Shown piece after piece: positions 44,383 to 52,822 of a stretch of 64,000 nucleotides of DNA (position 1 is its first letter; the number at the start of each line of letters is the position of its first letter). Location: assembly GCF_900070365.1 (NCBI RefSeq), contig NZ_LN850107.1, forward strand, positions 5,704,001 to 5,768,000, in the 5' to 3' direction. The translations under genes and the position numbers were made by a program. Below the pieces are notes generated by a model that did no database searches, was not told where the DNA came from, and was given only the letters and a program-made list of their open reading frames with translations. Origin of the DNA: Alloactinosynnema sp. L-07. GTDB taxonomy: Bacteria > Actinomycetota > Actinomycetes > Mycobacteriales > Pseudonocardiaceae.

Positions 44383-44772
44383 CTCCGCCTCGTCTCCTGG
44401 CTGAACGCCGAAATGCCGATCAGGACGCCATCACGCCCTGGTGGACCGACGGCGTCCTCATCGAATAGCTACGCGCCCGCTCTGGGTGGAGCGGGTGCGT
44501 GCTTGAAGGAATGCAATGAGGCTAGCGAAGTGACCGGCAGGTAACCGAGACCTGTCCTGTCGGTTCTCTCACAAGAACGATAAGGGAATCGATTCAGTAC
44601 ACGGATGCGTAGTCGAAATTCGGACATCCGGGTGTCCGGTTTGCGAACAGGCGCGACGTAACGTGAGTCTTCCCACGTCAGGTGGGCCGATCAACAAAAG
44701 ATCCCGGCGCGGTCGCCCGCGCCGGGATCTTCTATTTGTCCTCATTCGTCACCTTGAGTGACGATCATGCGG
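44383..44772. other. 390-bp intergenic region upstream of pckG
   Basis: No gene seen. Contains the palindrome GAATCGATTC (44586-44595), a near-perfect 18-bp dyad CGGACATCC/GGGTGTCCG (44621-44638), and the terminator at 44700-44729. The dyads are 200-250 bases from the pckG ATG, so a long leader or a distal operator is possible. Confidence 0.5.
44700..44729. terminator. Terminator of the Asp-rich protein gene
   Basis: Perfect 13-bp stem GATCCCGGCGCGG (44700-44712) with 44717-44729, loop TCGC. Minus-strand continuation reads CTTTTGTTG; the plus strand reads TTCTATTTG, so it may work in both directions. Confidence 0.8.
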
Positions 44773-45564
44773 TCAGACCGAGTCGTCCGGGACGCCCGCG
44801 GAGGTGTTCCACGCGGCGTCGGAGCCGCTGGGGGTGCCCGAGCTGTCGGACTCGTAGGAGCCGTCGGCGTTGATGTGTCCGGTCTCGACGGTGGTCCACT
44901 CGTCCTCGCCGGTGTGCTCGGCGATGGTCACGTCGCCGTCGGCCTCGACCACGATCGCCTGGTCGGCCTCGCCGTCGCCGTCGGCGTCGGTGAACGCGTA
45001 GGTGTTGCCCTCCTCGTCGGTGACGACCGAGGTGTCGTTGGTGCCGTCGCCGTCGGCGTCGTACTCCGCCGGGCCCGCGGTGACGTCGCCGTCCTTGGTG
45101 TCGACGGTGATGGTCTCGCTGCCGCCGTCGTCGTCCTTGGACGTGGGCAGGTCGCTGTCGTCGTCGTCCTTCTTGGCGGGCTTGTCATCGTCATCGTCGT
45201 TCGACGCGGGCTTGGCCGAGCCGCTGTCGTCGGCGCCGTCGCCGCTGGGGGCCTCGACGGAGTCGGGGTCGGCCTCGGCCCACTCGCCGGAGGCCTCGTC
45301 GTACTCGGCGGCGCCGGTGACGTTGCCTTCCTCGTCGAGCTGGACCATGGTGTCCGCGGTGCCGTCGCCGTCGGTGTCCGTGAAGGCCATGTAGCCGTCT
45401 TCGGTCTGCACGACGGCGGTGTCGTTCTTGTTGTCGCCGTCGTAGTCGTAGTTCTCTTCGACCTCGTACTCCTCGCCACCCACCTCGACGGTCAGCTCGT
45501 CGTGGCCCGCGGTGTCATCCGCGGTGGTGTCGGTCGTGTCGGCGCCGGTCTCGTCCACGTACAC
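44773..45564 (-). CDS. Very acidic Asp-rich protein with duplicated DxDGD modules
   Basis: 263 residues from GTG 45564, with AAGGGGG six bases upstream. More than a quarter of residues are Asp/Glu. Two homologous modules (about 39-98 and 168-228) each contain YDxDGDxxNDTxVV and FTDxDGDGxADxxV, the pattern of EF-hand-like or thrombospondin type-3 calcium loops. They are joined by a linker with several runs of Asp/Lys (about 110-148). No signal peptide. Calcium binding is likely from the motifs; cellular role unknown. Divergent annotation names such as DUF6802 have been used for similar proteins. Separate promoter from the dynamin operon, with a dyad at 45631-45654. Confidence 0.8.
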   Translation of the reverse strand: MYVDETGADTTDTTADDTAGHDELTVEVGGEEYEVEENYDYDGDNKNDTAVVQTEDGYMAFTDTDGDGTADTMVQLDEEGNVTGAAEYDEASGEWAEADPDSVEAPSGDGADDSGSAKPASNDDDDDKPAKKDDDDSDLPTSKDDDGGSETITVDTKDGDVTAGPAEYDADGDGTNDTSVVTDEEGNTYAFTDADGDGEADQAIVVEADGDVTIAEHTGEDEWTTVETGHINADGSYESDSSGTPSGSDAAWNTSAGVPDDSV

Positions 45565-45630
45565 GTGAAACCCCCTTCAATCCGCTCTTTGTTGTGGGTA
45601 TGACTGACGCCTCGTCGGTCCGGTTCCCGA

Positions 45631-45654
45631 CGGTACCTAGAAACCTAGGTACCG
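45631..45654. promoter_or_regulatory. Perfect inverted repeat between dynamin operon and Asp-rich gene
   Basis: CGGTACCTAG (45631-45640) and CTAGGTACCG (45645-45654), spacer AAAC. It follows the dynamin stop codon (45664) and precedes the Asp-rich gene by about 70 bases. No T-run, so an operator is at least as likely as a terminator. Confidence 0.45.
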
Positions 45655-45663
45655 CTGTTCGGG

Positions 45664-47490
45664 TCAATTCTTGTCGCGCACGGACCGAATGCTGGCGAGC
45701 AGCTTCTCCGCGCGGTCACGTCCGGCGACCACATCGGTCAGCCGCTTGTTTACCACGGTCACAAGCTTTTGCCGCTCGCTCACATCAAGTCGTAATGCCT
45801 TGTCGACCTCGCGGAGCTGCTCCTCGATCCCGACGATGCGCTTGCCGAGCGCCTCGTCGAGCGCCAGCGACAGTTGGGACTCCGCGTCGATGAGCTGCTC
45901 GGAGACCAGTTGATCCAATGTGGACCTCGAATCGGCGATCGACTCGTTGAGCCACAGCTTCATGTGCTGCTTGTCGGCGGTGTGCTTGCGGGTACGCGCG
46001 ATCCACCAGCCCGCGCCGAGGCCGATGATGATCGTGGGCACCAGCAGGATGGGCGCGGCGACCGCGCCCGCGATCGGCAGCACGGCCATCTTGCCCGCGC
46101 CGAAGCCGCCGGAGACGCCCATGAAGATCAGCAGCTTGTCCTCGGCGGTCGGCAGCCGCTTCTCAGCGGCGCGCAGGACCACTTGCGACTGTCCCGACCG
46201 GGCGAACTGGGAGCGGATGACCGCCAGTTCCTCGGCGCTGAACAGCTCGCTGAGCACCGTGTCGGCGACCTGGTTGAGCCGCTCGCTGACCGACTGGCTG
46301 ATCCGCCCCGACACCATCTGCATCGCGGCGTCGACCTGGCCGGGCAGTTCCTTGAGCTTGTCGCGGTCAGCGGTGTCGATGGCCTGGCGGAACCACGATT
46401 GCAGGTCGCGCATCTGGCGGCTGACCTCGTGGGCGTTCTCCAGCCGCGCGCGCTGGACCTCGCTGCGCAGCTTGACCTGCCAGCCCCGGGTGGAGGACCG
46501 GCGCTCGGAGGTCAGCTCGTCCTTGCGGGCGCGCAGTGCCTCGGCCTCGGCCTCGCCGGTGGTCAGGGCGCGGCGCTCGTTGTCGAGCTTGACCTTGAGT
46601 TCGCCGAGGGTGGAGGACAGCGCCCGCAGCGTGTTGGCCTCGGCAAGCATCGCCGACCGGCCCACCAGCAGGGCGCGCAGCGCCTGGCCCAACTCGGCCA
46701 CCCCAGAACGTTCCCTGAGCATCGCGGCGGCCTCGGGGCTGGGCGCCTTGCCCGCCATCTCGTACATCCGCGACGACACTGGATAGAAGGTGGCCCCCGC
46801 GAACCGCGGCGCGTGTTCGGTCAGCAGCGTCTGGTTGGCCTCCATCACCTGCCGCCAGCCCCGGAACTGGTCCACTTTGGACAAAGCGAAGACCACGGTC
46901 TCGACCCGCTCGCCGATGTTGGCCAGGAAGGTCAGCTCGCCGATGGTGAACGGCGCGGACGCGTCGACGACGAACAGCAGGGCCGTGGCCGAGGCGGCGG
47001 CCTCGATGGCCAGGTCGCCGTGCACCGAGTCGAGCCCGCCGACGCCGGGGGTGTCGACCAGGATCAGCTTGTCGAGCAGGTCGGACGGGCCGTCGACCTC
47101 GACGTAGCGGGGCGGCAGCTCGCCGTCGGGCAGTTCGTGCGCGGCCGAGACCCAGTTGACCAGCTTGGCCAGGTCGACCGGGACCGGCGCGAGCTGGCCG
47201 GGGTAGCAGGCGCGGGCCTGCCACTCATCGGCGTGGCCGAACACCAGATAGGTCGCGGTGGCGACGTCGGCGTCGACCGGGGACAGGCCTGGGGTGTCGA
47301 TCAAGGCGTTGACCAGCGAACTCTTGCCCCGGTTGGTCTCGCCGACCACGACGACCGACGGCTTCTTGCGCCTCTTGGACCGGATCTCCTCGACCCACTG
47401 CGCGGCGTCCGGCTCGGCCTCCTTGAGCAGCGCGATCAGCTTTTCCCTGGCCTGCGCTACCTGCTGGGGCAGTGTCAGCGGCTTGGTCAT
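45664..47490 (-). CDS. Dynamin-like GTPase (IniA-type)
   Basis: 608 residues from ATG 47490, overlapping the GrpE-like stop (ATGA). GTPase motifs: G1 VGETNRGKSSLVNAL (about 50-64), G3 LVDTPGVGGLD (about 143-153), G4 ALSKVDQF. A long helical region follows (about 250-440), then a hydrophobic hairpin (about 455-500, MGVSGGFGAGKMAVLPIAGAVAAPILLVPTIIIGLGAGWW) for membrane insertion and a helical C-terminus. Bacterial dynamins remodel or repair membranes; mycobacterial IniA/IniC respond to cell-wall drugs. It is the third gene of an operon with a second dynamin. Confidence 0.9.
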   Translation of the reverse strand: MTKPLTLPQQVAQAREKLIALLKEAEPDAAQWVEEIRSKRRKKPSVVVVGETNRGKSSLVNALIDTPGLSPVDADVATATYLVFGHADEWQARACYPGQLAPVPVDLAKLVNWVSAAHELPDGELPPRYVEVDGPSDLLDKLILVDTPGVGGLDSVHGDLAIEAAASATALLFVVDASAPFTIGELTFLANIGERVETVVFALSKVDQFRGWRQVMEANQTLLTEHAPRFAGATFYPVSSRMYEMAGKAPSPEAAAMLRERSGVAELGQALRALLVGRSAMLAEANTLRALSSTLGELKVKLDNERRALTTGEAEAEALRARKDELTSERRSSTRGWQVKLRSEVQRARLENAHEVSRQMRDLQSWFRQAIDTADRDKLKELPGQVDAAMQMVSGRISQSVSERLNQVADTVLSELFSAEELAVIRSQFARSGQSQVVLRAAEKRLPTAEDKLLIFMGVSGGFGAGKMAVLPIAGAVAAPILLVPTIIIGLGAGWWIARTRKHTADKQHMKLWLNESIADSRSTLDQLVSEQLIDAESQLSLALDEALGKRIVGIEEQLREVDKALRLDVSERQKLVTVVNKRLTDVVAGRDRAEKLLASIRSVRDKN

Positions 47491-47978
47491 GCGCCTGCCT
47501 TGGTGTAGACGGTGACGATCGGCGGGCGCAGCACCTGGCCGCGGTCACTGAACCCGACGACCTCGGTCTCGGCCACGGTTCCGTCGAGCGAGTCGTCCGC
47601 GGTGGTCGCGGTGCCGCCCGCCTCGTGCAGCGCCGGGTCGAACTTGGCCCCGTCCGGCCGGACCGCGACGACGCCGACGGCGGCCAGGCCCGCCTCGATC
47701 CGCTCGGCCACCCCGGAGCTGCGCGCCCGGTCGTGGGCGTAGAGGCACAGGGTGACCAGCGAACGCCGCTCGTCGACGGCCTGGTCGTACAGCTCGGGAG
47801 CGATGCTGACCAGCGCGGGCTCGATCCGGAAGTCGTCGGACAGCTCGATCTCCGGCGGGGTCGGCAACGGCAACGGCACGGGCTCCGGCTCGGCGGCCTG
47901 GTCGGCGTCGGCGATCACTTGGGCGGTGACCTGAATGGTCGAGTCTTCGTCTTTGCGCTTGCCTTTGAACCAGGACAC
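47487..47978 (-). CDS. GrpE-like protein between two dynamins
   Basis: 163 residues from GTG 47978. The C-terminal part resembles the beta domain of the nucleotide-exchange factor GrpE: FDPALHEAGGTA, VAETEVVGFSDRGQVLRPPIVTVYTKA. The N-terminal coiled-coil of true GrpE is shortened to about 60 residues, so it is a divergent member. In several actinobacteria such a protein sits with an Hsp70-like gene and dynamin GTPases; no Hsp70 gene is present here. It may control the nucleotide state or assembly of the neighbours. Role inferred. Confidence 0.75.
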   Translation of the reverse strand: MSWFKGKRKDEDSTIQVTAQVIADADQAAEPEPVPLPLPTPPEIELSDDFRIEPALVSIAPELYDQAVDERRSLVTLCLYAHDRARSSGVAERIEAGLAAVGVVAVRPDGAKFDPALHEAGGTATTADDSLDGTVAETEVVGFSDRGQVLRPPIVTVYTKAGA

Positions 47979-47982
47979 CGTG

Positions 47983-49536
47983 TCACCCAGCCTGTTCGCG
48001 AAGTTGTTGCCAGATCAGGAAGTAAGCGCGGTGCACGACGTGCGCGACGCGGCTCTGCGCCGGGGTGGCGCCGAACGAGGCGAACGAGCGCCACCAGCCC
48101 GCCCGCTCCAGCGCGTATGCCGACAGCTCCTTGTGCGGTCGGCCCTTCATGCCCAGTTGCTCGCCCACCTCGGCGCTGCTGCCGACCCGCAGGACCTCCT
48201 CGGCCAGGTCCTCCGGCATGTCCACCGCGCCGGAGGTGACCAGGGTCAGGGCTTCGAGCAGGCGCAGCTGGTGGGCCTCGGGCTTGGCGAGCAGGACCTC
48301 GATGGCGTCGTGCACGCGCTGGCGCTCGCCGGGGTCGCCCGAGGCGTGGGCCAGCGCGGTGACCGAGGCAAGCGCGGCGGCGGCCTTGATGCCGTCGGCG
48401 CGGGCGCGGAAGACCGCGTCGAGCCTGCTGCGCACGCCCGCCAGGCCGGAGGCGTCGAGCAGCCTGCGGCGCAGGGCGCCCGCGGTGAGCTCGGGTTCGG
48501 CCTTGATCGCGTCGACGGCGGTGCGGATGCCGTAGAGGTCGAGCTTCTCCAGCAGTTTGACCCGGGTGCCCGTGGCCACGTCGCAGTCCCAGCTGGTGAA
48601 GATGTCGGCCGACATCAACATGGTCTCCCACGTGATGTCGTCGAGGGCGGCCAGCGCGCGCAGGGCGTCGGCGTCGGCTGAGGTGAAGCCGCCGGACTCG
48701 GCGGACTCGGCGAGCAGGCCGATCACCGGGATGACGTCGGCGACGCGCGGCTTGAGGGTGGCGGCCTGCTTCTCGGCCAGCAGCGTGGCCGCCTTCCAGA
48801 CATCGCCATCGCTGCCGGTCACCGACTCCGGGATGATCGTGTCGGCCTTGTTGAGCACGGCGATCGCGTTGACCGGGCCCGCCTCGCGGCTCGCGGTGGC
48901 GGCGGTGAACGCGGCCAACGCCTGCTGGTCGTCGGCGCGCACGCCCTGGGTGACGACGTAGAGCACGGCCTCGGCGCCCGCGACGGCGTTGCGGGAGGTG
49001 TCGTCGAGGTCGTCGGAGCCCTCTTCGCTGTCGTCCTCTTTGTCCTTGGCGGCGCCCAGGAGTTGCTCGGTGCGCTTGACCGAGGCGGCGTCGAGTGAGC
49101 CGAGGCCGGGGGTGTCGATGACGGTGAGGTCGCGCAGGACCGCGTTGGTCAGGTACGCCTCAAGGTGGGAGACCTTGTCGAAATCGACCTCAAGATCGTT
49201 GGGGATCATGCCGCCGACATCGAAGGGCAGCACCTGCTTGGTGCCGTCGAAGAAGACCAGCTCGACCCGGTCGACCGTGCCGTACTGGAACCGGGTGACC
49301 AGCCGGGTGCACTCGCCGACGTCGGTCGGCGCGACGCGGCGCCCGATGAGGGCGTTGACCAGCGTCGACTTGCCCGACTTGATCCGGCCCGCCACCGCGA
49401 CCTGCAGGGGCGCGGACAACCTGCGCAGGACCTCACGGAACCCCGCCGCCGTGCGCGCCGAGACCTGCGGCTGCAGGCGCTGGCACAGATTGGCGACCGC
49501 GGCCGACAGCGGTCCGGCGAGATGCTGCTCGCTCAA
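47983..49536 (-). CDS. Dynamin-like GTPase (IniC-type)
   Basis: 517 residues from TTG 49536 with GAGGAGG seven bases upstream. GTPase motifs: G1 AGRIKSGKSTLVNALIG, G3 VIDTPGLGSLD, G4 AVLNKADTI. A helical stalk follows, but a clear membrane-inserting hydrophobic hairpin is lacking, so it may depend on its partner for membrane contact, as heterotypic bacterial dynamin pairs do. First gene of the operon. An IS982-like element is inserted 133 bases upstream, possibly replacing or disturbing its promoter or separating it from former neighbours. Confidence 0.88.
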   Translation of the reverse strand: MSEQHLAGPLSAAVANLCQRLQPQVSARTAAGFREVLRRLSAPLQVAVAGRIKSGKSTLVNALIGRRVAPTDVGECTRLVTRFQYGTVDRVELVFFDGTKQVLPFDVGGMIPNDLEVDFDKVSHLEAYLTNAVLRDLTVIDTPGLGSLDAASVKRTEQLLGAAKDKEDDSEEGSDDLDDTSRNAVAGAEAVLYVVTQGVRADDQQALAAFTAATASREAGPVNAIAVLNKADTIIPESVTGSDGDVWKAATLLAEKQAATLKPRVADVIPVIGLLAESAESGGFTSADADALRALAALDDITWETMLMSADIFTSWDCDVATGTRVKLLEKLDLYGIRTAVDAIKAEPELTAGALRRRLLDASGLAGVRSRLDAVFRARADGIKAAAALASVTALAHASGDPGERQRVHDAIEVLLAKPEAHQLRLLEALTLVTSGAVDMPEDLAEEVLRVGSSAEVGEQLGMKGRPHKELSAYALERAGWWRSFASFGATPAQSRVAHVVHRAYFLIWQQLREQAG

Positions 49537-49669
49537 GCGGTGGCCTCCTCGATGTTTCGAGTGGAATCGTACTGATCCGCCTCCCCGAAATTCTTACGGT
49601 TGGTCACGATTGAGGCGATGTCACGATTGGTCGGTCACCGTGGTCAGCCGCCGTCCCGGTCCCCTTAGG

Positions 49670-50650
49670 CGCGTTTTGTGGGTTGGTCGGCGTGTTGGTG
49701 CTGGATATGAAGGTGCCCCTGCGCAGGCTGGTGATTGCTGAAGATCGCCGACCTGCGAGGGGCACTGTCATGTTGCCTGCTGAGGATCTGTTCGTCCACT
49801 GCTACGTCCTCGTCGATGACCTGATCAAGGATGCAGTGGTGGTCATCCCGCCGCGTCCTGGTCCGGCACCGGCCTGCACTGACGCCGAGATCATCACGAT
49901 TGGGCTGGTCAGACACCTGATGGGTCGGCGCAGCGAGTCCGGATTCGTCGCCGAGATCCGCCGCGAGTGGCCACGACTGTTCCCGTCGCTGCCTCACATC
50001 AGCGAGGTGAACCGCCGCGCCCGCTGGCTCTATGGCGCCTACGAACAGATCCGCCAGGCCGTGCTCGCCACGGTCCCTGCCGACACCTGGGGTCAGATCG
50101 ACACCTCCGCGCTGCCGGTCAAACACCCCAGCCGGGTCCGCGGCCCGGACTCCTGGACCGGGCCCAACGAGCTGTGCGCCCGTTTCGGCCGCGACGCCGC
50201 ACACGGCGAGTGGTTCTACGGTTTCCGCCTCGCTGTGCGCACCGACCTGGGTTCGCGGCTGGTCCGAGCCTGGGCGATCGTGCCCGCGACAGTGAGCGAA
50301 CGCGCACTGGTCCCCGACCTGATCGCCGGCGCCGAGCACCTCGTCGGCCTGCTCAACGAAAAAGGCTTCAACGGCCGAGCCTTCACCAAATCCCTTGCCG
50401 CACAAGGGATCACAAACCTGGTGCCGCCAACCAAGGCCGACCGCGCGACCATGCCAGCCACCCTGCAGAAGATCATCGCCGAGTGGCGCAACCGCGTGGA
50501 AACCACCTTCAGAGAACTCACCGACACCATGGAACTCGCCCGACACGGCGCTCACACCTTCCACGGCCTGCTCACCCGCACCGCCGCCACCATCGCAGCC
50601 CACAGCATCGCCCGGATCGCCCTACCGACAAACTGAACCCACAGAACGCG
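49670..50650 (+). mobile_element. IS982-family-like insertion sequence, about 981 bp
   Basis: Terminal inverted repeats CGCGTTTTGTGGGTT (49670-49684) and its complement at 50636-50650, 14 of 15 matched. Flanked by the direct repeat CCTTAGG (49663-49669 and 50651-50657), a 7-bp target duplication. One transposase gene fills the element. Both ends and frame look intact, suggesting recent insertion between the dynamin operon and the two-component system. Confidence 0.8.
49770..50636 (+). CDS. IS982-like DDE transposase
   Basis: 288 residues from ATG 49770; a longer start is possible. Contains TDAEIITIGLVRHLMGRRSESGF, TWGQIDTSALPVKHPSR (first Asp), GFNGRAFTKSLAAQGI and EWRNRVETTFRELTDTMELARHGAHTFHGLLTRTAA with the terminal Glu, as in IS982/DDE_Tnp_1 transposases. 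Complete frame ending at the right inverted repeat. Catalyses cut or copy transposition of the element. Confidence 0.85.
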   Translation: MLPAEDLFVHCYVLVDDLIKDAVVVIPPRPGPAPACTDAEIITIGLVRHLMGRRSESGFVAEIRREWPRLFPSLPHISEVNRRARWLYGAYEQIRQAVLATVPADTWGQIDTSALPVKHPSRVRGPDSWTGPNELCARFGRDAAHGEWFYGFRLAVRTDLGSRLVRAWAIVPATVSERALVPDLIAGAEHLVGLLNEKGFNGRAFTKSLAAQGITNLVPPTKADRATMPATLQKIIAEWRNRVETTFRELTDTMELARHGAHTFHGLLTRTAATIAAHSIARIALPTN

Positions 50651-50736
50651 CCTTAGGCGCGGTCAGTCCCAGGGCGGACCAAGGATCCACCGGGAGGTTG
50701 ACGTCCGGGCGTGGTGGGGCTGCCTACGCTTGTCCA

Positions 50737-51924
50737 GTGCGGCGACTGAGTATGTGGATGAAACGGCACCCGGTGGCGGGCGACACCGTGATCGCGATGC
50801 TGTTCGTCGTGCTGGAGCTGCCTTCGCTCTTCATCGACTTCGACGCCGCGGCGGCGTGGGCGTACTGGCTGGTCGGCATCGGGCTGCTCGCCCCGCTGGT
50901 CATCCGGCGGCAGAACCCGATGCTCTCGGCGTACCTGATCCTGCTGGCCGGGTTCGCCCAGCTCGTCACCCACGGCCAGACCCAGGTCACCGACCCCATG
51001 GCCGACGTGCGGGTGCGCGTCGCCGACTTCGCGCTGGGCATCTCGCTCTACACCCTGGTCACCTACGTCGGCCGCAAGCAGGCGCTGCTCTACCTGGTGT
51101 GGCTCGGGATCGGCACCACGGCGTGGGCGATCTGGCGGATCAGCTTCCCCGACGCGATCCTGCCGCTGCTGGTGATCGTGGTGATCTTCGCGCTGTGCTG
51201 GGTCCTCGGCGAGTTCACCGGCGCCCGCAAGGCCTATCACGTGGAGGTCGAGGCCAGGCTCGCCCTGCTGGAGACCGAGCGCGACCAGCAGGCCCGCATC
51301 GCCGTCGGCGAGGAACGCGCCCGCATCGCCCGCGAACTGCACGACGTCGTCGCGCACGCGGTCAGCGTGATCGTCGTGCAAGCCGACGGCGCGGCGTACG
51401 CGGTGCGGTCCAACCCGGAGATGGCCGAGCGCGCGGTCAACACCATCTCGGCGACCGGCCGCGAGGCCCTCACCGAACTCCGCCGCCTCCTCGGCGTCCT
51501 GCGCGACGACGGTGCCGACTCCGACCGGGCCCCACAGCCAGGCACCCAGTCGATCTCCGACCTGGCCGAACGGGTGCGCGCGGTGGGCGTGCCGGTCCAG
51601 CTGGACTTGGCAGGCGACCTCGACGACCTGCCCACCGGCGTGAGCCTGGGCATCTACCGGATCGTCCAGGAGGCCCTGACCAACACGATCAAACACGCTG
51701 GCCCCGGCGCCACGGCGTCGGTCAACGTGGCGCGGGTCGGCGACCGGGTCGAACTCGACATCACCGACCGCGGCTCGGGAAAGGCGCTGGCGAACGTGGT
51801 CGGCGGCAACGGCCTGATCGGCATGCGGGAACGGGCGAACGTCTTCGGCGGAACCCTGCAAGCGGGCCCCGAACCGGGCGGCGGCTGGCGGGTCCGCGCG
51901 GTCCTGCCGGTCTCCGGGAACTGA
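50737..51924 (+). CDS. Two-component sensor histidine kinase (NarL-type partner)
   Basis: 395 residues from GTG 50737. Five to six membrane helices in the first 170 residues, without an extracellular sensor loop, then a coiled coil (LETERDQQARIAVGEERAR) and the HisKA_3 motif ARELHDVVAHAVSVIVVQADGA with the phosphorylated His. The ATPase part has IVQEALTNTIKHAGPG (N box) and NGLIGMRERANVFGG (G boxes). Pairs with the next gene. Likely an intramembrane-sensing kinase for envelope stress or antibiotics, as in many actinobacteria; the signal is unknown. Confidence 0.92.
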   Translation: MRRLSMWMKRHPVAGDTVIAMLFVVLELPSLFIDFDAAAAWAYWLVGIGLLAPLVIRRQNPMLSAYLILLAGFAQLVTHGQTQVTDPMADVRVRVADFALGISLYTLVTYVGRKQALLYLVWLGIGTTAWAIWRISFPDAILPLLVIVVIFALCWVLGEFTGARKAYHVEVEARLALLETERDQQARIAVGEERARIARELHDVVAHAVSVIVVQADGAAYAVRSNPEMAERAVNTISATGREALTELRRLLGVLRDDGADSDRAPQPGTQSISDLAERVRAVGVPVQLDLAGDLDDLPTGVSLGIYRIVQEALTNTIKHAGPGATASVNVARVGDRVELDITDRGSGKALANVVGGNGLIGMRERANVFGGTLQAGPEPGGGWRVRAVLPVSGN

Positions 51925-51967
51925 CGATGACCCGGCGCCCGCCGCCCACATGGCCAAGGAGGCTACG

Positions 51968-52633
51968 TTGGGACGCGTGATCAGGGTTGTGCTTGTCGAT
52001 GATCAGGAACTGATGCGCGTCGGCTTCCGCATGGTGCTCGGCGCCCAAGAGGACATGGAGGTCGTCGGCGAAGCAGGCGACGGCCGCGCCGCCATCGAGC
52101 TGGCCGAGAAACTCAGGCCCGATGTGGTGCTGATGGACGTACGCATGCCGGTGCTGGACGGGGTCGAGGCCACCCGGGTGATCACCGAGGCAGGCACGTC
52201 AAAGGTCCTGGTCATGACCACCTTCGACCTGGACGAGTACGCGTTGTCGGCCCTGCGCTGCGGAGCGAGCGGTTTCCTCCTCAAGGACACCCCGCCATCC
52301 CACCTGGTCTCGGCGTTGCGATCGGTGGCCAGCGGCGACGCGGTGGTCTCTCCCAGCGTCACACGACGGCTGCTAGACCGATTCCTAGGTCCGGGCGGCG
52401 GCGAACCCCGAGACGCAACGGTCCTGGAAGCACTGACCGAGCGGGAACGCGAGGTCCTGGTCCTGATCGCCCACGGCCTCTCCAACACAGAAATCGCCCG
52501 CAAACTGTTCTTGTCAGAGGCAACGGTGAAAACGCACGTCGGCCGAGTCCTGGCAAAACTGGAACTGCGAGACCGAGTCCAAGCAGTAGTGCTCGCCTAC
52601 GAAACCGGCCTGGTCCGTCCAGGAGACGCATAA
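51968..52633 (+). CDS. NarL/FixJ-type response regulator
   Basis: 221 residues from TTG 51968 (GGAGG five bases upstream; GTG 51977 is an alternative). Receiver domain IRVVLVDDQELMRVGFRMVLG with phospho-acceptor Asp in VVLMDVRMPVLDG. The LuxR-type DNA-binding domain is LTEREREVLVLIAHGLSNTEIARKLFLSEATVKTHVGRVLAKLELRDRVQAVVLAYETGLV. Pairs with the upstream kinase and regulates transcription. Target genes not evident; the ABC exporter at 54.5 kb is a plausible but unproven target. Confidence 0.93.
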   Translation: MGRVIRVVLVDDQELMRVGFRMVLGAQEDMEVVGEAGDGRAAIELAEKLRPDVVLMDVRMPVLDGVEATRVITEAGTSKVLVMTTFDLDEYALSALRCGASGFLLKDTPPSHLVSALRSVASGDAVVSPSVTRRLLDRFLGPGGGEPRDATVLEALTEREREVLVLIAHGLSNTEIARKLFLSEATVKTHVGRVLAKLELRDRVQAVVLAYETGLVRPGDA

Positions 52634-52640
52634 CCCACAA

Positions 52641-52802
52641 AACGTAAGGGGCCGAACAGAACGGCCTGTTTGGGTGGTTCGCCTTGATTTGGGGGAAATG
52701 GGCCTAAACTCGCGGTGCGGGTGAGTCTTCTTGACCTCGCCTTTTGACCCGCACAGGCCCATTTCCAGGGGTCCCCAAATCAAGGCGAACCACCCAAACA
52801 GG
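52641..52802. repeat. MITE-like long hairpin repeat, copy 1
   Basis: Leader AACGTAAGGGGCCGAACAG (52641-52659), then a 138-bp dyad with 30-bp outer arms (52665-52694 and 52773-52802, perfect complements) and inner complementary segments GAAATGGGCCT/AGGCCCATTTC and GTGCGGGT/ACCCGCAC. A second copy, broken by an IS3 element, is at 61032-61053 plus 62497-62639. Both copies lie between the 3' ends of convergent genes, suggesting a repeated bidirectional terminator. Confidence 0.8.
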
Positions 52803-52822
52803 CGCCCACCAGCCAAAATGGC

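Noticed and set aside
52514..52816. Possible small genes in the hairpin repeats (also 62424-62642)
   Set aside because: Both strands give near-mirror peptides (FGWFALIWG-type) because the DNA is a dyad; same in both copies, no ribosome sites.
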